Below are positions 48,401 through 59,584 of a stretch of DNA of 64,000 nucleotides, in pieces. How positions within the stretch are numbered: the stretch's first letter is position 1; each line of letters starts with the position of its first letter. The stretch is taken from assembly GCA_911728455.2 (NCBI GenBank), contig OU452228.1, positions 4,278,001-4,342,000 of the forward strand, given 5' to 3'. The position numbers and the translations under genes are program-made. The notes under the pieces are model-generated. The model ran no database searches. It saw nothing but the letters and a program-made list of their open reading frames with translations, and was not told the origin of the DNA. The stretch comes from Marthasterias glacialis. Taxonomy: Eukaryota; Echinodermata; Asteroidea; Forcipulatida; Asteriidae.

Positions 48401-51400
48401 TGTTAACTATAGATTGTTTTTGTCCCGTGACCGAGTTCTGTCATTTTTTTGTAATACTTGTTTTTCATTTAAAGCATGCATGTCATTACCGTGAGTTGTT
48501 CTATTATTGCTGCATGAGTTGCATGCATGTATTGATTCTGATGCTGATTAAAAAGTAGCCTTCATTCATCGTACTAAAGTCAGGTGCACTGCACCACAGA
48601 GCAATTATTGTATTGTTTAATAATACCTGATTATAAGCTTATTTTTATCTGATCAAGTTTCCCAGTTGAAAACTGACATGCGAACCAATCATTCTAAACT
48701 GATGTTTTCACACGTGAATTTTTTTGTTGTATCTGTAAAATGATATCATTATTTTGTGGAAGTAGATATGATTCTTGGTAATATTTCTAATTGGGCACGT
48801 ACACTAATTGAAATTGATTATGAAACTGAATGTTTTTTTATCATGTAAGCATAAGTTTCTTAACTGAGTGTGAACTTAGATATGGAAGATGCCCATACCA
48901 CCAAGCTGTCTGTAGATGAAGACAGAGATGCAGCCTTCTTTGCCGTCTATGATGGACATGGTGGTAAGTTGAAATCTTACACCATGTTGTGTGTAAAAAC
49001 AATCAAGGTGCCTTTTTTTGTGTCTCACTTCATACTGTGTCGATGCCCATGGGCTGGTAATACATGCTGTACAGTGCAGAGGATCGGGTGCGCTTCTGTT
49101 ACATGATGTAACCACTGCAAAATGATACTTTCTCTTTCAACTACTGTATTATGTGTCATATTGTATTTTACACTTCCCTATGGCTGCATTATTTCCTGTA
49201 CACTGGAACCCCTACTACCAATCTGTAGTCTGCAGATCGTCGTGTCAGTGCGAAAACGTTACATCTCCTAAATTAGCGTTTAAGTTACACACGAGGTTGA
49301 AAGTGTCATAACGTCGTAGATCGCTTAAAATAACCCGGATCTACGCACAAAACCAGTAGGCTGCGAGATACTTTTTTTTTTTAGCACGGATTATTTTCAC
49401 AGTCAAGATTTTTACGGTTTTACACTGACATGAAGATATGATGTTATATTTCATTACATTTGTAAAAACCTAACCAAGGTCCTTGACGATAGATGTCCGA
49501 CTGAAGTTACCCTTAACCTACTCAGCTTGCACTCTCTTGATTGCATCATCAAGTACTTCATAATAATAACAACAATAATAATTATGATAATTTATCCATT
49601 TCTATTGCACAAGTTGCATGGAAAACATATGTTCAGATGTGCATTACAATATTAAAAATAACAGTAAAAACAATATTAAAAATAGTAGTTAACTCAGTGA
49701 TTTAAACAGCAAATAATTAAATACGTAAAATAGTTTTCAAATATTGGTTTTTTGATTACACCAACCAAAGGCTTCATAAAAATTAAGAAAAGGCCTTTCA
49801 AAAAAAAATAAGTGGGTTTTAATGAAGTTTTTAAAGCTGTCAATATTGTTGGCATTTTTTATGTTTTGTGGGAGGCCATTCCAAAGTGTAGGGGCAATGC
49901 ACTGAAGAGCACGTTCACCCAAACTATTTTTAGTTTTGTAGACTGGGTATCTGAGGAAAGAGGCGTCATTAAAACCACAAAGGCAATATGTGGACAAAGA
50001 CCTTTTAGTTGACACAAATATAAAGGAGCTTGCCGATGCAAAACTTTATAAACAGTCAGCAAAATGTTTAAATCAATCCTAAACATGACGGGCAGCCAAT
50101 GTAAAGCAATGGGAGACTTTTGAGACGTTAGCGGGTGCCCCAGTAAGCAGTTCTTTTCTATTCTCATAATAGAAAAAGGCCGCTTACTGGGGCGCCTGCT
50201 AATTAACACAGGCGTAATACAGCAATATATGTTGGCATTTTTGGACATGTTGAAGTTGATTGATAACGTTTACTATATAAGGGGCTGTAGCAGTTAATGG
50301 AATAAGCCAGTTACTATGCGCGCATGGGCTCCGGCAGTCACATCACAGTTTGACAATGACGGCACCCATTGTGATTTGACTGCAAGCGTGCGCGTGTGCA
50401 ATATCTGGGTGAGAGTTCATCTTTCCATGCACAGCCACAGGCCTGCTATAATCATGACGACACAGCCCCTTTAAATATTGTTTGCTCATTCTCTACATCG
50501 TTCATTTCTTCACAATCGGTAATGTTCTGTTGTCTCACCCTTTTTAATGGGGCATTCCAGATTCAAGGATTGTTTACATGTATTGTATCGATTTCATATT
50601 CAGCCATAAATCTTTAGGAGATATCCAGTTGTTAGGATACACATGGATCAAACATTTCAATAGATGCTTTGAGTTATGACAGTTTCATATATGAACAGTA
50701 TGTTCAATTGTGAATGCAGTGCATCGTAAAATGTGCAATATAGATATGTAGACACCGCAATTATGAGCTATTGGCTTTGCCTGTTCACCTGGACCAGTTT
50801 GTTCATTAGTCGTCACATAATGGTTGTATGATTATGCATCATTTGTACAATCTGTCCTAGGAAATTACCTAGTTATCATTAGTGAAATAACCACTTCATT
50901 GTTGACCAAAGTAGTGTAAACAGTGAATTTCCATATATTTTTTTATTTAAGAATTGAACGGCAACTACTAGTAATAACAGTTATACCAGTTAGTGGTTTT
51001 TTTTTTAAGACACTATTTACAGGATCTGTAAAGCTGATTGTGCAGTGTTCTTACTTTGTGTGATTCAATATATACATAAAAAAACAAACCTGTGAAAATT
51101 TGGGCTCAATCCGTCGTCTGAGTCAGGAAAAAATAGTGAAAAACCATGTACACTTTTCAGCATGTAAACACGTTGTTCTTAATTTTGATTGTTACAACCA
51201 AAATCAGCTGTTGTGTTTTTTTTAGGTTTTCGGATACAGTTTTTCTGAAATATGACATCATTTCAGAGGGAAATAGTTCACAGAAAAATTTGGTCTAGTA
51301 TGAACTTCAAAAACAGTAAGCTTTCAGACCGAAATTAAATAATTTTTGATCTTTACTAATCATGTACAGTAACTTTAATTGTAAAATATATTGATACTGT

Positions 51401-54400
51401 TAAGCATAAGGTATTTTTAACTCCACATTGTAGTATGTATATGTACATGCTGAGTATTTTAACTTGGATGTTTTTTTCCATTAAGGGGCTAAGGTGGCTC
51501 AGTATGCCGGGCAGCACCTCCATACAAAGATGACCAATCAGATGTCTTATAAGAAAGGGGATATCATTGACAGTATCAAGAAATCCTTCCTCTTATTGGA
51601 TGAGGATATGCTCAGTGGTAAGCATTTATATAAGACTTGATCAATACATAAAGACTTCAACTTCCAAAACTGACCATGCAATAAAATGTACCCAAAGATG
51701 CACGGAACTTTGATGCAAAAAGATGTAAATGAGTGAACATGGTTCTACTCTAGTAGGCCTATGGATAGTTTCCAATATGACGTAAATCGGCCATCTTTAC
51801 GGGCAATTTGGAACACACGGTCGTGCGTTTCGTGTAAAAACGTCGTGCAGCGCGCACGCATTTCACAAAACTCATCGCACGATTGGTTAGTGAACAATGC
51901 GGCTGCGTTAATAATTTGAGCGCTTGACGTGCCTGCAAGCCAAAATGCAATTTACCCGTAAAGATAGCATCTGTTGGGAACTATCTATTTAACTACAATG
52001 GGCCACGCACACACACAAACACATACAGGAAGTTTAATCATCCACTGACAATTAATATTCCATATGGTGAATAGCAAGGTATGGAGTTATCCATCAAATG
52101 TAATAATATTGGTACCATTATTAAAGGAGTAATGGGACTGATCTCTTTTCTCATAGTATTGAACATGTTACATACTGTAGTTTAACGTGTAGGCCCTACT
52201 AGTGTGCAACCCACATAGTTCATAATATCTACTCAGTGTGCTGAAATAACTTGAGTGTTTTTATTTAATTAATTGTCTCTTTCATGAGGCCAATCTGTAG
52301 CTAACTACAGGGCTCCAAGCTTGAGGATTAGACTCAAAACCCAGCATCGTCAAGTAGGGCGGAGCTTTTCTTAAGAATCTTTCTCCTCACAGATAACATT
52401 CTCCCTTGAGAACTTTAAAAATGTATTACCTGATTGAGAAAATCATTGCTGCTCTTGAACAACTTTGATGTTGACCATCGATAAATTTTGTTATTCCTGA
52501 TCTGAGTTTATTTATCCATTTCAGCTACTGTATGTGTATTTTGCATTGTCAGATGAAACAATAATTGAGGTGATTTTTTTCCCATCACATCTAAAGCCTT
52601 AGTTTAGTAATAATAATTTGTCCTTACTAATAAGTCTTTTTTTATTTGTTATTTTTTTGTTCTTTGTAACTTTGTAATTCTGTATTTTTTTTTTACATTT
52701 GACCCCATGACCCCCATGGAGAACAGTTCTTAGATAACTGAGGCTACTCTGGCTAAACAAGGCGAAATCAATAAATAAATCAATCAATCAATCAATCAAC
52801 AAATCCCTAAGTAACATCCATATAATTTGTGATGAGGTACGGTAATAGCCCATGTGTTTTTTATTCGATGCAGATGAATCAATGAAAGATGAACTAGCAG
52901 GAACTACAGCACTGATAGTAGTGATTAAAGACAACAAGATGTATTGCGTAAGTTAATACAGTAGCCCCCCTCCCCCAAAGCATTGATCTCGTGTAGGCCA
53001 CCTCCCCCGACCTTCCCCGACCTCCCTTCCCTCAAACTCAAGAATACCATCATACATACTTCATGTATCCAGGGTAGAGAATCTGTGATGTTTCTAACCA
53101 TAGCCTTGGTCCATATATTTATAAGTGTGTTGGGGTTAATTGGTAGTACCAGTTTACGCACCCTCTAAATGGATCATTGGCTGTCAGCACTGACATGGAT
53201 GGATCCTGTATCTATAATGTAGCGTTAGACTACAGGGACTAGCATTGATAACGTGGATAGTGCTGGAGGCGAAGATGTGCACAGCAGAGTGGAATATTCT
53301 GTATCTCATGTTATCCACATCTGATCAGACGCTGGAAATCCAATTCTCATGGCTGATAACTTAAAGATGTCCAGAGAAATTAATGGGCGATGTGCTCTGG
53401 TGCAGCATTACTGATGACTGCGTTATCAAATTTTTTCACTGAAAGCCAAATTAATTGGAATAATTGACAATGTGAGTAGCGTTAATGCTTTTCTCTTAAA
53501 GGGCAAGAAAACAAAATGGAAAAATATGCCCTGAACATGTTCACGAAGACCAAGAAACACTTTTACATTTTGATGAAATCTCTCCGTTAGTGTTTTTGTA
53601 AAAGTGCAAAGATTGCAATCAGATTTGGTCACGCTAGAGAAAAGACTTTGTGTTGGATGTTGAAAATGAATTTATATCAGTGCTCCTTTGTTTTGTAAGG
53701 AAATACATTAATGTGAGTACAAATGTGTAGTTTATGATGTGAAGCTGTGTTTATTGACGTGACATTTGGGTTTGTCATACTTTATCTTTGTATTGACACA
53801 GGGTAATGTTGGAGACTCAAGAGCAGTTTCCAGTGTGAGCGGTCATGCACAGCCTCTCTCTTATGATCACAAACCCGGCAATGAAGAGGAAACCAAGAGA
53901 ATCATAGCTGCTGGAGGCTGGGTAGAATTTAATAGAGTCAATGGTGAGTTTAGCGTCATCAGTCACTGTACAAAACAACGCTACGCTATGTATGGAATCG
54001 TTTACAGGTGACCATGACCATAATGTAGGAAACTCTGTCAAACTTTCCTGTTTTGTAAATGTTCAATTCCTGTCACTTCCTCAGACTCCGTTTTGTGACG
54101 GGTTGAATTGCTTGCAACACTCAACGGTTGTGCGCACGTGCGTGTGCTTAATAGATTTTACATTGAGTACTGGTATGCGTTGATTGCATTGGTACACAAA
54201 AGTTGGTGCCCCAATATGCCAGCGCACCAACACGCGTACGGCTATGAGTGCGGAACACGTGTTCACAGCTCCAGCTGTATCAGCCTTTTAACCAGTCTTA
54301 AATGGTCATGTGACCACCTTGTAACCAATAGGACTGCCTAAACTATCTGCAGTCCTATTTAACCAATAGGACTGCCTAAACTATCTGCAGTCCTATTGAA

Positions 54401-57400
54401 CCAATAGGACTGTCTAAACTATCTGCAGTCCTATTTAACCAATAGGACTGCCTAAACTATCTGCAGTCCTATTTAACCAATAGGACTGCCTAAACTATCT
54501 GCAGTCCTATTTAACCAATAGGACTGCATAAACTATCTGCAGTCCTATTTAACCAATAGAACTGCCTAAACTATCTGCAGTCCTATTGAACCAATAGGAC
54601 TGCCTAAACTATCTGCAGTCCTATTTAACCAATAGAACTGCCTAAACTATCTGCAGTCCTATTTAATCAATAGGACAGCCTAAACTATCTGCAGTCCTAT
54701 TAAACCAATAGGACTGCCTAAACTATCTGCAGTCATATTTAACCAATAGGACTGCCTAAACTATCTGCAGTCCTATTTAACCAATAGGACTGCCTAAACT
54801 ATCTGCAGTCCTATTGAACCAATAGGACTGCCTAAACTATCTGCAGTCCTATTTAACCAATAGGACTGCCTAAACTATCTGCAGTCCTATTTAACCAATA
54901 GGACTGCCTAAACTATCTGCAGTCCTATTGAACCAATAGGACTGTCTAAACTGTCTGCAGTCCTATTTAACCAATAGGACTGCCTAAACTATCTGCAGTC
55001 CTATTAAACCAATAGGACAGCCTTAACTATCTGCAGTCCTATTAAACCAATAGGACTGCCTAAACTATCTGCAGTCCTATTTAACCAATAGGACTGCATA
55101 AACTATCTGCAGTCCTATTTAACCAATAGAACTGCCTAAACTATCTGCAGTCCTATTGAACCAATAGGACTGCCTAAACTATCTGCAGTCCTATTTAACC
55201 AATAGAACTGCCTAAACTATCTGCAGTCCTATTTAATCAATAGGACAGCCTAAACTATCTGCAGTCCTATTAAACCAATAGGACTGCCTAAACTATCTGC
55301 AGTCATATTTAACCAATAGGACTGCCTAAACTATCTGCAGTCCTATTTAACCAATAGGACTGCCTAAACTATCTGCAGTCCTATTGAACCAATAGGACTG
55401 CCTAAACTATCTGCAGTCCTATTTAACCAATAGGACTGCCTAAACTATCTGCAGTCCTATTTAACCAATAGGACTGCCTAAACTATCTGCAGTCCTATTG
55501 AACCAATAGGACTGTCTAAACTGTCTGCAGTCCTATTTAACCAATAGGACTGCTTAAACTATCTGCAGTCCTATTTAACCAATAGGACAGCCTTAACTAT
55601 CTGCAGTCCTATTAAACCAATAGGACTGCCTAAACTATCTGCAGTCCTATTTAACCAATAGGACTGCCTAAACTATCTGCAGTCCTATTTAACCAATAGG
55701 ACTGCCTAAACTATCTGCAGTCCTATTTAACCAATAGGACTGCCTAAACTATCTGCAGTCCTATTGAACCAATAGGACTGCCTAAACTATCTGCAGTCCT
55801 ATTTAACCAATAGGACTGCATAAACTGTCTGCAGTCCTATTTAACCAATAGGACTACCTAAACTGTCTGCAGTCCTATTTGACCAGTAGAACTGCCTGAA
55901 CTATCTGCAGTCCTATTTAACCAATAGGACTGCCTAAACTATCTGCAGTCCTATTGAACCAATAGGACTGCCTAAACTATCTGCAGTCCTATTTAACCAA
56001 TAGGACAGCCTAAACTATCTGCAGTCCTATTTAACCAATAGGACTGCCTAAACTATCTGCAGTCATATTTAACCAATAGGACTGCCTAAACTATCTGCAG
56101 TCCTATTTAACCAATAGGACAGCCTAAACTATCTGCAGTCCTATTTAACCAATAGGACTGCCTAAACTATCTGCAGTCCTATTTAACCAATAGGACTGTC
56201 TAAACTATCTGCAGTCCTATTTAACCAATAGGACAGCCTAAACTATCTGCAGTCCTATTTAACCAATAGGACTGCCTAAACTATCTGCAGTCATATTTAA
56301 CCAATAGGACTGCCTAAACTATCTGCAGTCCTATTTAACCAAGCGGACTGTCTAAACTATCTGCAGTCCTATTTAACCAATAGGACAGCCTAAACTATCT
56401 GCAGTCCTATTTAACCAATAGGACTGCCTAAACTATCTGCAGTCATATTTAACCAATAGGACTGCCTAAACTATCTGCAGTCCTATTTAACCAATAGAAC
56501 TGCCTAAACTATCTGCAGTCCTATTTAATCAATAGGACAGCCTAAACTATCTGCAGTCCTATTAAATCAATAGGACTGCCTAAACTATCTGCAGTCCTAT
56601 TTAACCAATAGGACTGCATAAACTGTCTGCAGTCCTATTGAACCAATAGGACTGCCTAAACTATCTGCAGTCCTATTTAACCAATAGGACTGCCTAAACT
56701 ATCTGCAGTCCTATTTAACCAATAGGACTGCCTAAACTATCTGCAGTCCTATTTAACCAATAGGACTGCCTAAACTATCTGCAGTCATATTTAACCAATA
56801 GGACTGCCTAAACTATCTGCAGTCCTATTTAACCAAGCGGACTGTCTAAACTATCTGCAGTCCTATTTAACCAATAGGACAGCCTAAACTATCTGCAGTC
56901 CTATTTAACCAATAGGACTGCCTAAACTATCTGCAGTCATATTTAACCAATAGGACTGCCTAAACTATCTGCAGTCCTATTTAACCAATAGAACTGCCTA
57001 AACTATCTGCAGTCCTATTTAATCAATAGGACAGCCTAAACTATCTGCAGTCCTATTAAATCAATAGGACTGCCTAAACTATCTGCAGTCCTATTTAACC
57101 AATAGGACTGCATAAACTGTCTGCAGTCCTATTGAACCAATAGGACTGCCTAAACTATCTGCAGTCCTATTTAACCAATAGGACTGCCTAAACTATCTGC
57201 AGTCCTATTTAACCAATAGGACTGCCTAAACTATCTGCAGTCCTATTTAACCAATAGGACTGCCTAAACTTTCTGCAGTCATATTTAACCAATAGGACTG
57301 CCTAAACTATCGGGGGTGTTATGAATAGGCATTTAATGGGCATTCTTAATGCTTAGCGCACGGGTTTCCAATTTAAACAGTTAAACAGTTTAAAGTCGTT

Positions 57401-59165
57401 AAACAGTTAAGTTTCAAAATGCCTTACACTATTACTGTCCCTGCTCATTGGGACTTGAGCATTCCCGAAATCATCTCACCTCCTTTGGAGTATGCAGCAC
57501 TGGCACAGAAGTTGGCATTCAGGTTGCTAATCATTCACATCATTGATCTCTACCCTCGCAGGTACCCATTTACCCCTGGGTGATTAGAAGCAATCGTAGT
57601 TAAGTGTCTTGTCCCAGAACATAAGTGTCTTAATTGGGATTCAAACCCACAGCCATCAGAACTTGGGTTGGATGTTCTAGACCGCCCTGCTGTGATACGC
57701 TGTGATAGTTGATTATGTCTGTCATGTTATTGGTTGTTTCTGATTGATTCGATTTGGGTTGTGTTTTTTTCACAGGCAATTTGGCGCTTTCCAGAGCATT
57801 GGGAGATTTTGTCTTCAAGAGGAATGAAAGTAAACCAGCTGAGGAACAGATTGTAATAGGTAAGTGCATTGAAATAAAGTACACTATTTGGAGCTGTGCA
57901 GTAGTTCATGTTGTATAAATATAGCAGTAAACCTATTGTTGTTTCATTTTTTTGTAAAGATGGACGCACTGATGCATCCAAAGAACCGGAAATGACAATT
58001 CCTTGATAATGAGATTAGTTTGTTTGAGTTTTTTTACGTGCTTTCTGAAGCCCAGTATTTGAATGACATTATTATTCCAATTTGTAGCATTACCAGATGT
58101 GACAGTCAATAACATTATGTCTGAGCATGAGTTTCTGGTTCTGGCATGTGACGGCATCTGGGATGTACTGACCAATCAGGAAGTAGTGGATTTCATCAGG
58201 ACAAGAATAGCAAGCAAAATGGACCCAGAGAAGGTAAGAAGATTATAATCCCACTGGCACCCTAAAAACCAAATGGGGTGTATACATTTATTTATTTATT
58301 TCTTGTTTATTCCGGGTAAACCCTTTAGTAAAACACTGTTTTTCAAAGGTATCCAGCAATTACAAACATTCATTAAAACAAAAAATAGAAATTACCAAAA
58401 CCATTAAAAAGAATAAAAGATAAAATAGGGGGGAAAGAAGTGAGGCAAGGTGGATACAATCAACACAATACAAAACCTTGAGGGTGATGAGATATAAAAT
58501 CCGGGCCAGCCAGAAGAGATGAAACAAGACAATATTAAAAATTGCACCAAGATACATAAACAGAAAGACAAAACAGATTAAAACCTCAAATTCTTGTACT
58601 GGCTTTTAAAACTGGCTAGAGTGACGGGCAAAGGATGTTTCAGTTTGGTAAGGAGATTGTTGAATAGATTTACGCCATGAGCAGCAACTTTACGTTTTCC
58701 AGATTTGGATTTAAGGAGTACCCTGTGAACCTGATCTGGTGTTGTATGCATGAGAATTAGCAACAGAATTAAAATAGTTGCACAGTTAAGGAGGCAATTT
58801 ATTTACAAGATTCATGTACAAGATAAAACAAGGTCTTTGTAATTAATTTGTTTCAGGATTCAGGAAAGAGTTCTTTGTTGTAAAATAAGATATGAAATAG
58901 TTACATCCATCTGTGAGTTAAATAGCGGGAAGGCCCATTCAGACATTAAACCCAACATCTCTTGTACTAACTTCAGATTTGTGAGGATCTGATGACGAGG
59001 TGTCTGGCACCAGACTGTCAGATGGGCGGACTTGGATGTGACAATATGACAGTGGTCCTGGTGTGTCTCCTTCAAGGAGGAACATATGCTGACCTCGCCG
59101 CAAGGTGTGCACAGCCCAAGCCAGATAAGCCCCCTTGGGAAGTGGAGGAGGCTAATAATGTATGA
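42470..59165 (+). CDS. PP2C-family Ser/Thr protein phosphatase, PTC2/PPM1-like
   Basis: Eight coding exons: 42470-42572, 48880-48963, 51486-51617, 52874-52947, 53802-53943, 57776-57859, 58088-58233 and 58977-59165, giving 317 residues with consistent phases. The protein begins MGQTLSEPV, like yeast Ptc2/Ptc3 and nematode and insect homologues; Gly2 with Ser6 fits an N-myristoylation signal. PP2C motifs: MEDAH (E37, D38), YDGHGG (D59, G60), [13 protein letters not shown] (D136), [32 protein letters not shown] (D228) and GCDNMTVV (D277), so the Mn/Mg-binding acidic residues are all present. PP2Cs dephosphorylate Ser/Thr, often in stress-kinase signalling. Exon 1 ends at an unusual GTATCC donor, chosen because it alone keeps MQGWRIN-MEDAH in frame. 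The intron before exon 6 holds the 38-bp array; other introns carry LINE fragments and MITEs. AATAAA occurs at 59895 and 61698. Confidence 0.93.
42724..43079. mobile_element. 356-bp MITE with CCCCAGCTCAACAT ends, copy B
   Basis: Perfect 15-bp inverted ends, CCCCAGCTCAACATT and AATGTTGAGCTGGGG, extended by AAA-type flanks (CTTTCAAA left, CTTTAAAG right, possibly an imperfect 8-bp target duplication). Lies in the intron after PP2C coding exon 1. Confidence 0.8.
43595..43690 (-). repeat. retroposon-tail-like segment
   Basis: AATAATGATAATAAAACAGC followed by ATTTATAAAGCGCATT. This is a common 3'-tail motif of invertebrate retroposons read on the minus strand. The body is not identifiable. Confidence 0.35.
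43861..44175 (+). repeat. dispersed repeat that also hosts the PP2C-intron minisatellite
   Basis: Homologous to 54041-54322 plus 57312-57345. Shared blocks include TTTGTAAA.TTGTTCA, TTTTGTGA.GGGT, GGTTGTGC.CACG, GCGCACCAACAC, GGCTATGA and AAATGG.CA.ATGA. The part GACCAATCAGAACGGATAAA followed by CTGTCCGGGG and ATTTATGAATAG is intact here, whereas at 54323 the equivalent bases have expanded into an array. Confidence 0.7.
44986..45157. mobile_element. 172-bp MITE with TA target duplication, copy 2
   Basis: Ends GACCTTTATCATGCTGCC and the inverse, with flanking TA at 44984-44985 and 45158-45159. Nearly identical to the copy at 14788 over the full length, sharing CCAATAACAGTAATAGATGC and CCTTCCAGCCTCGGTTTGGT. 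Confidence 0.85.
45160..48879. other. PP2C intron sequence, no further gene recognised
   Basis: No exon is supported on either strand. It holds a small hairpin around 45273-45323 (ATCAAATC.AATCTAA and its inverse), a C/A simple-sequence run at 47251-47294 and several TACATGTA-rich patches near 48120-48320. Confidence 0.45.
49561..50250 (-). pseudogene. decayed non-LTR (LINE) reverse transcriptase, 3' end
   Basis: On the minus strand two frames together give the C-terminal part of a CR1/Jockey-like reverse transcriptase: [20 protein letters not shown] and [15 protein letters not shown] in one frame (about 50143-50030), then [20 protein letters not shown] and [12 protein letters not shown] in another (about 49990-49800). 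A frameshift separates them. The ATT/GTT-rich tail at 49561-49590 fits the LINE 3' end. A short palindromic insertion (50128-50202) interrupts the frame just before LHWLPV. Confidence 0.75.
50128..50202. repeat. 75-bp palindrome inside the LINE remnant
   Basis: AGCGGGTGCCCCAGTAAGC pairs with the inverse of GCTTACTGGGGCGCCTGCT, and a second stem TTCTTTTCTATT/AATAGAAAAAGG closes on the loop CTCAT. It lies between the ITPVL and LHWLPV coding segments, where related elements have only a few codons. Confidence 0.6.
50276..50473. mobile_element. small AGGGGCTGT-ended element
   Basis: The left end AAGGGGCTGTAGCAGTTAAT and right end CGACACAGCCCCTTTAA are inverted over about 11 bp. The right half (GGGTGAGAGTTCATC, CAGGCCTG) is the same as the right end of the element at 31091-32446. 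Confidence 0.45.
51060..51360 (+). repeat. diverged MITE-like repeat
   Basis: AACAAACCTGTGAAAATTTG, GCTCAATC.GTCGT and TCATTTCAGAGGGAAATAGT-type blocks resemble in order the interior of the MITEs at 39816 and 42724 (ACCAACCTGTGAAAAT.TCAG, CTTCAGGCAGAAATA). Ends not defined. Confidence 0.35.
52632..52800 (+). mobile_element. LINE 3' UTR fragment with (TCAA)n tail
   Basis: TTTGTAACTTTGTAATTCTG, ACATTTGACCCCATGACCCC, ATGGAGAACAGTTCTTAG and GGCTACTCTGGCTAAACAAG followed by AAATAAATCAATCAATC. This order of motifs is typical of 3' ends of non-LTR retrotransposons in marine invertebrates (inference). Immediately upstream of PP2C coding exon 4. Confidence 0.5.
54041..54322 (+). repeat. left part of the dispersed repeat hosting the array
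   Basis: Homologous block by block to 43861-44130, ending in AAATGGTCATGTGACCACCT directly before the first array unit. The right part of the same repeat resumes at 57312 (GGGGGTGTTATGAATAGGCA). Confidence 0.7.
54323..57311. repeat. 38-bp self-complementary minisatellite, 78 units plus a 25-bp partial
   Basis: The unit is AACCAATAGGACTGCCTAAA followed by CTATCTGCAGTCCTATTT. In each unit AATAGGACTGC and GCAGTCCTATT are exact inverse copies, so every unit can fold with an 11-bp stem and 11-nt loop, or with the next unit around a 5-nt loop. The length, 2,989 bp, equals 78 x 38 + 25 with no net indel. Variants (GAACTGC, GACAGCC, GTCATATT, GGACTGCATAAAC, AAGCGGACTG) recur in register and define higher-order copies. 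Nearly every unit contains CTGCAG and CCAAT. It fills most of the PP2C intron between coding exons 5 and 6. Confidence 0.97.
57551..57700 (-). mobile_element. tRNA-derived SINE-like element
   Basis: On the minus strand a tRNA-like head with a B-box-like GGGTTTGAATCCC is followed by GGGACAAGACACTTAACTAC, then TTGCTTCTAATCACCCAGGG and TAAATGGGTACCTGCGAG. This body is of the type found in widespread deuterostome SINEs (inference). About 75 bp before PP2C coding exon 6. Confidence 0.6.
58284..58763 (-). pseudogene. non-LTR retrotransposon 3' end
   Basis: On the minus strand a frame ends [20 protein letters not shown] then [19 protein letters not shown] and LRF-stop, resembling the C-terminal tail of LINE-type polyproteins (grammar: short basic motif, G-V-x-L-F/W-N, then FK near the end). 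A 3' UTR of about 300 bp ends in AATAAACAAGAAATAAATAA at 58284-58310. The family cannot be named. Confidence 0.5.
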
Positions 59166-59584
59166 GGACACGGTGAAGAGTGGCAGTATCTGGAGCTGAT
59201 TGTACAGAATGTGAATAAGTGAGTAATTTAACATACATCTGTGGTGAACACCCCTGTTGACCTTTAAGATTGGTTTCTTTGTGCACCATATGGAGAGGCG
59301 ATGACCAGCTACTGTTTAAGGAATAGATGATGCCCAAAAGAACCAAGGTGCTGAAACATCTTTAAACATGTTAATTGCCCTGCATCCTACCGCATACATT
59401 CTGGTAAATCAGTGTAACAACTTCAAAGGCGTAGTAAATATCTGATAGTTTGGCTTTACTAGATTTTACTGCCTGGCAGACGGCTTAAACCTCCTATACA
59501 CTAGTCAGGCATGATATTTGGTCCTTGTAAAAAGGTTGGATTTATTTGAGTACAAGGACTGACATATACGTACACGGGGTGTAG

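Noticed and set aside
49737..50248. An active LINE
   Set aside because: The reverse-transcriptase frame is split by a frameshift, interrupted by a palindrome and truncated at its 5' side.
54323..57311. Possible CRISPR-like array because of regular repeats with palindromic arms
   Set aside because: There are no unique spacers: the complete 38-bp unit is repeated, the context is an intron of an animal gene, and no cas-like gene is near. It is a minisatellite.
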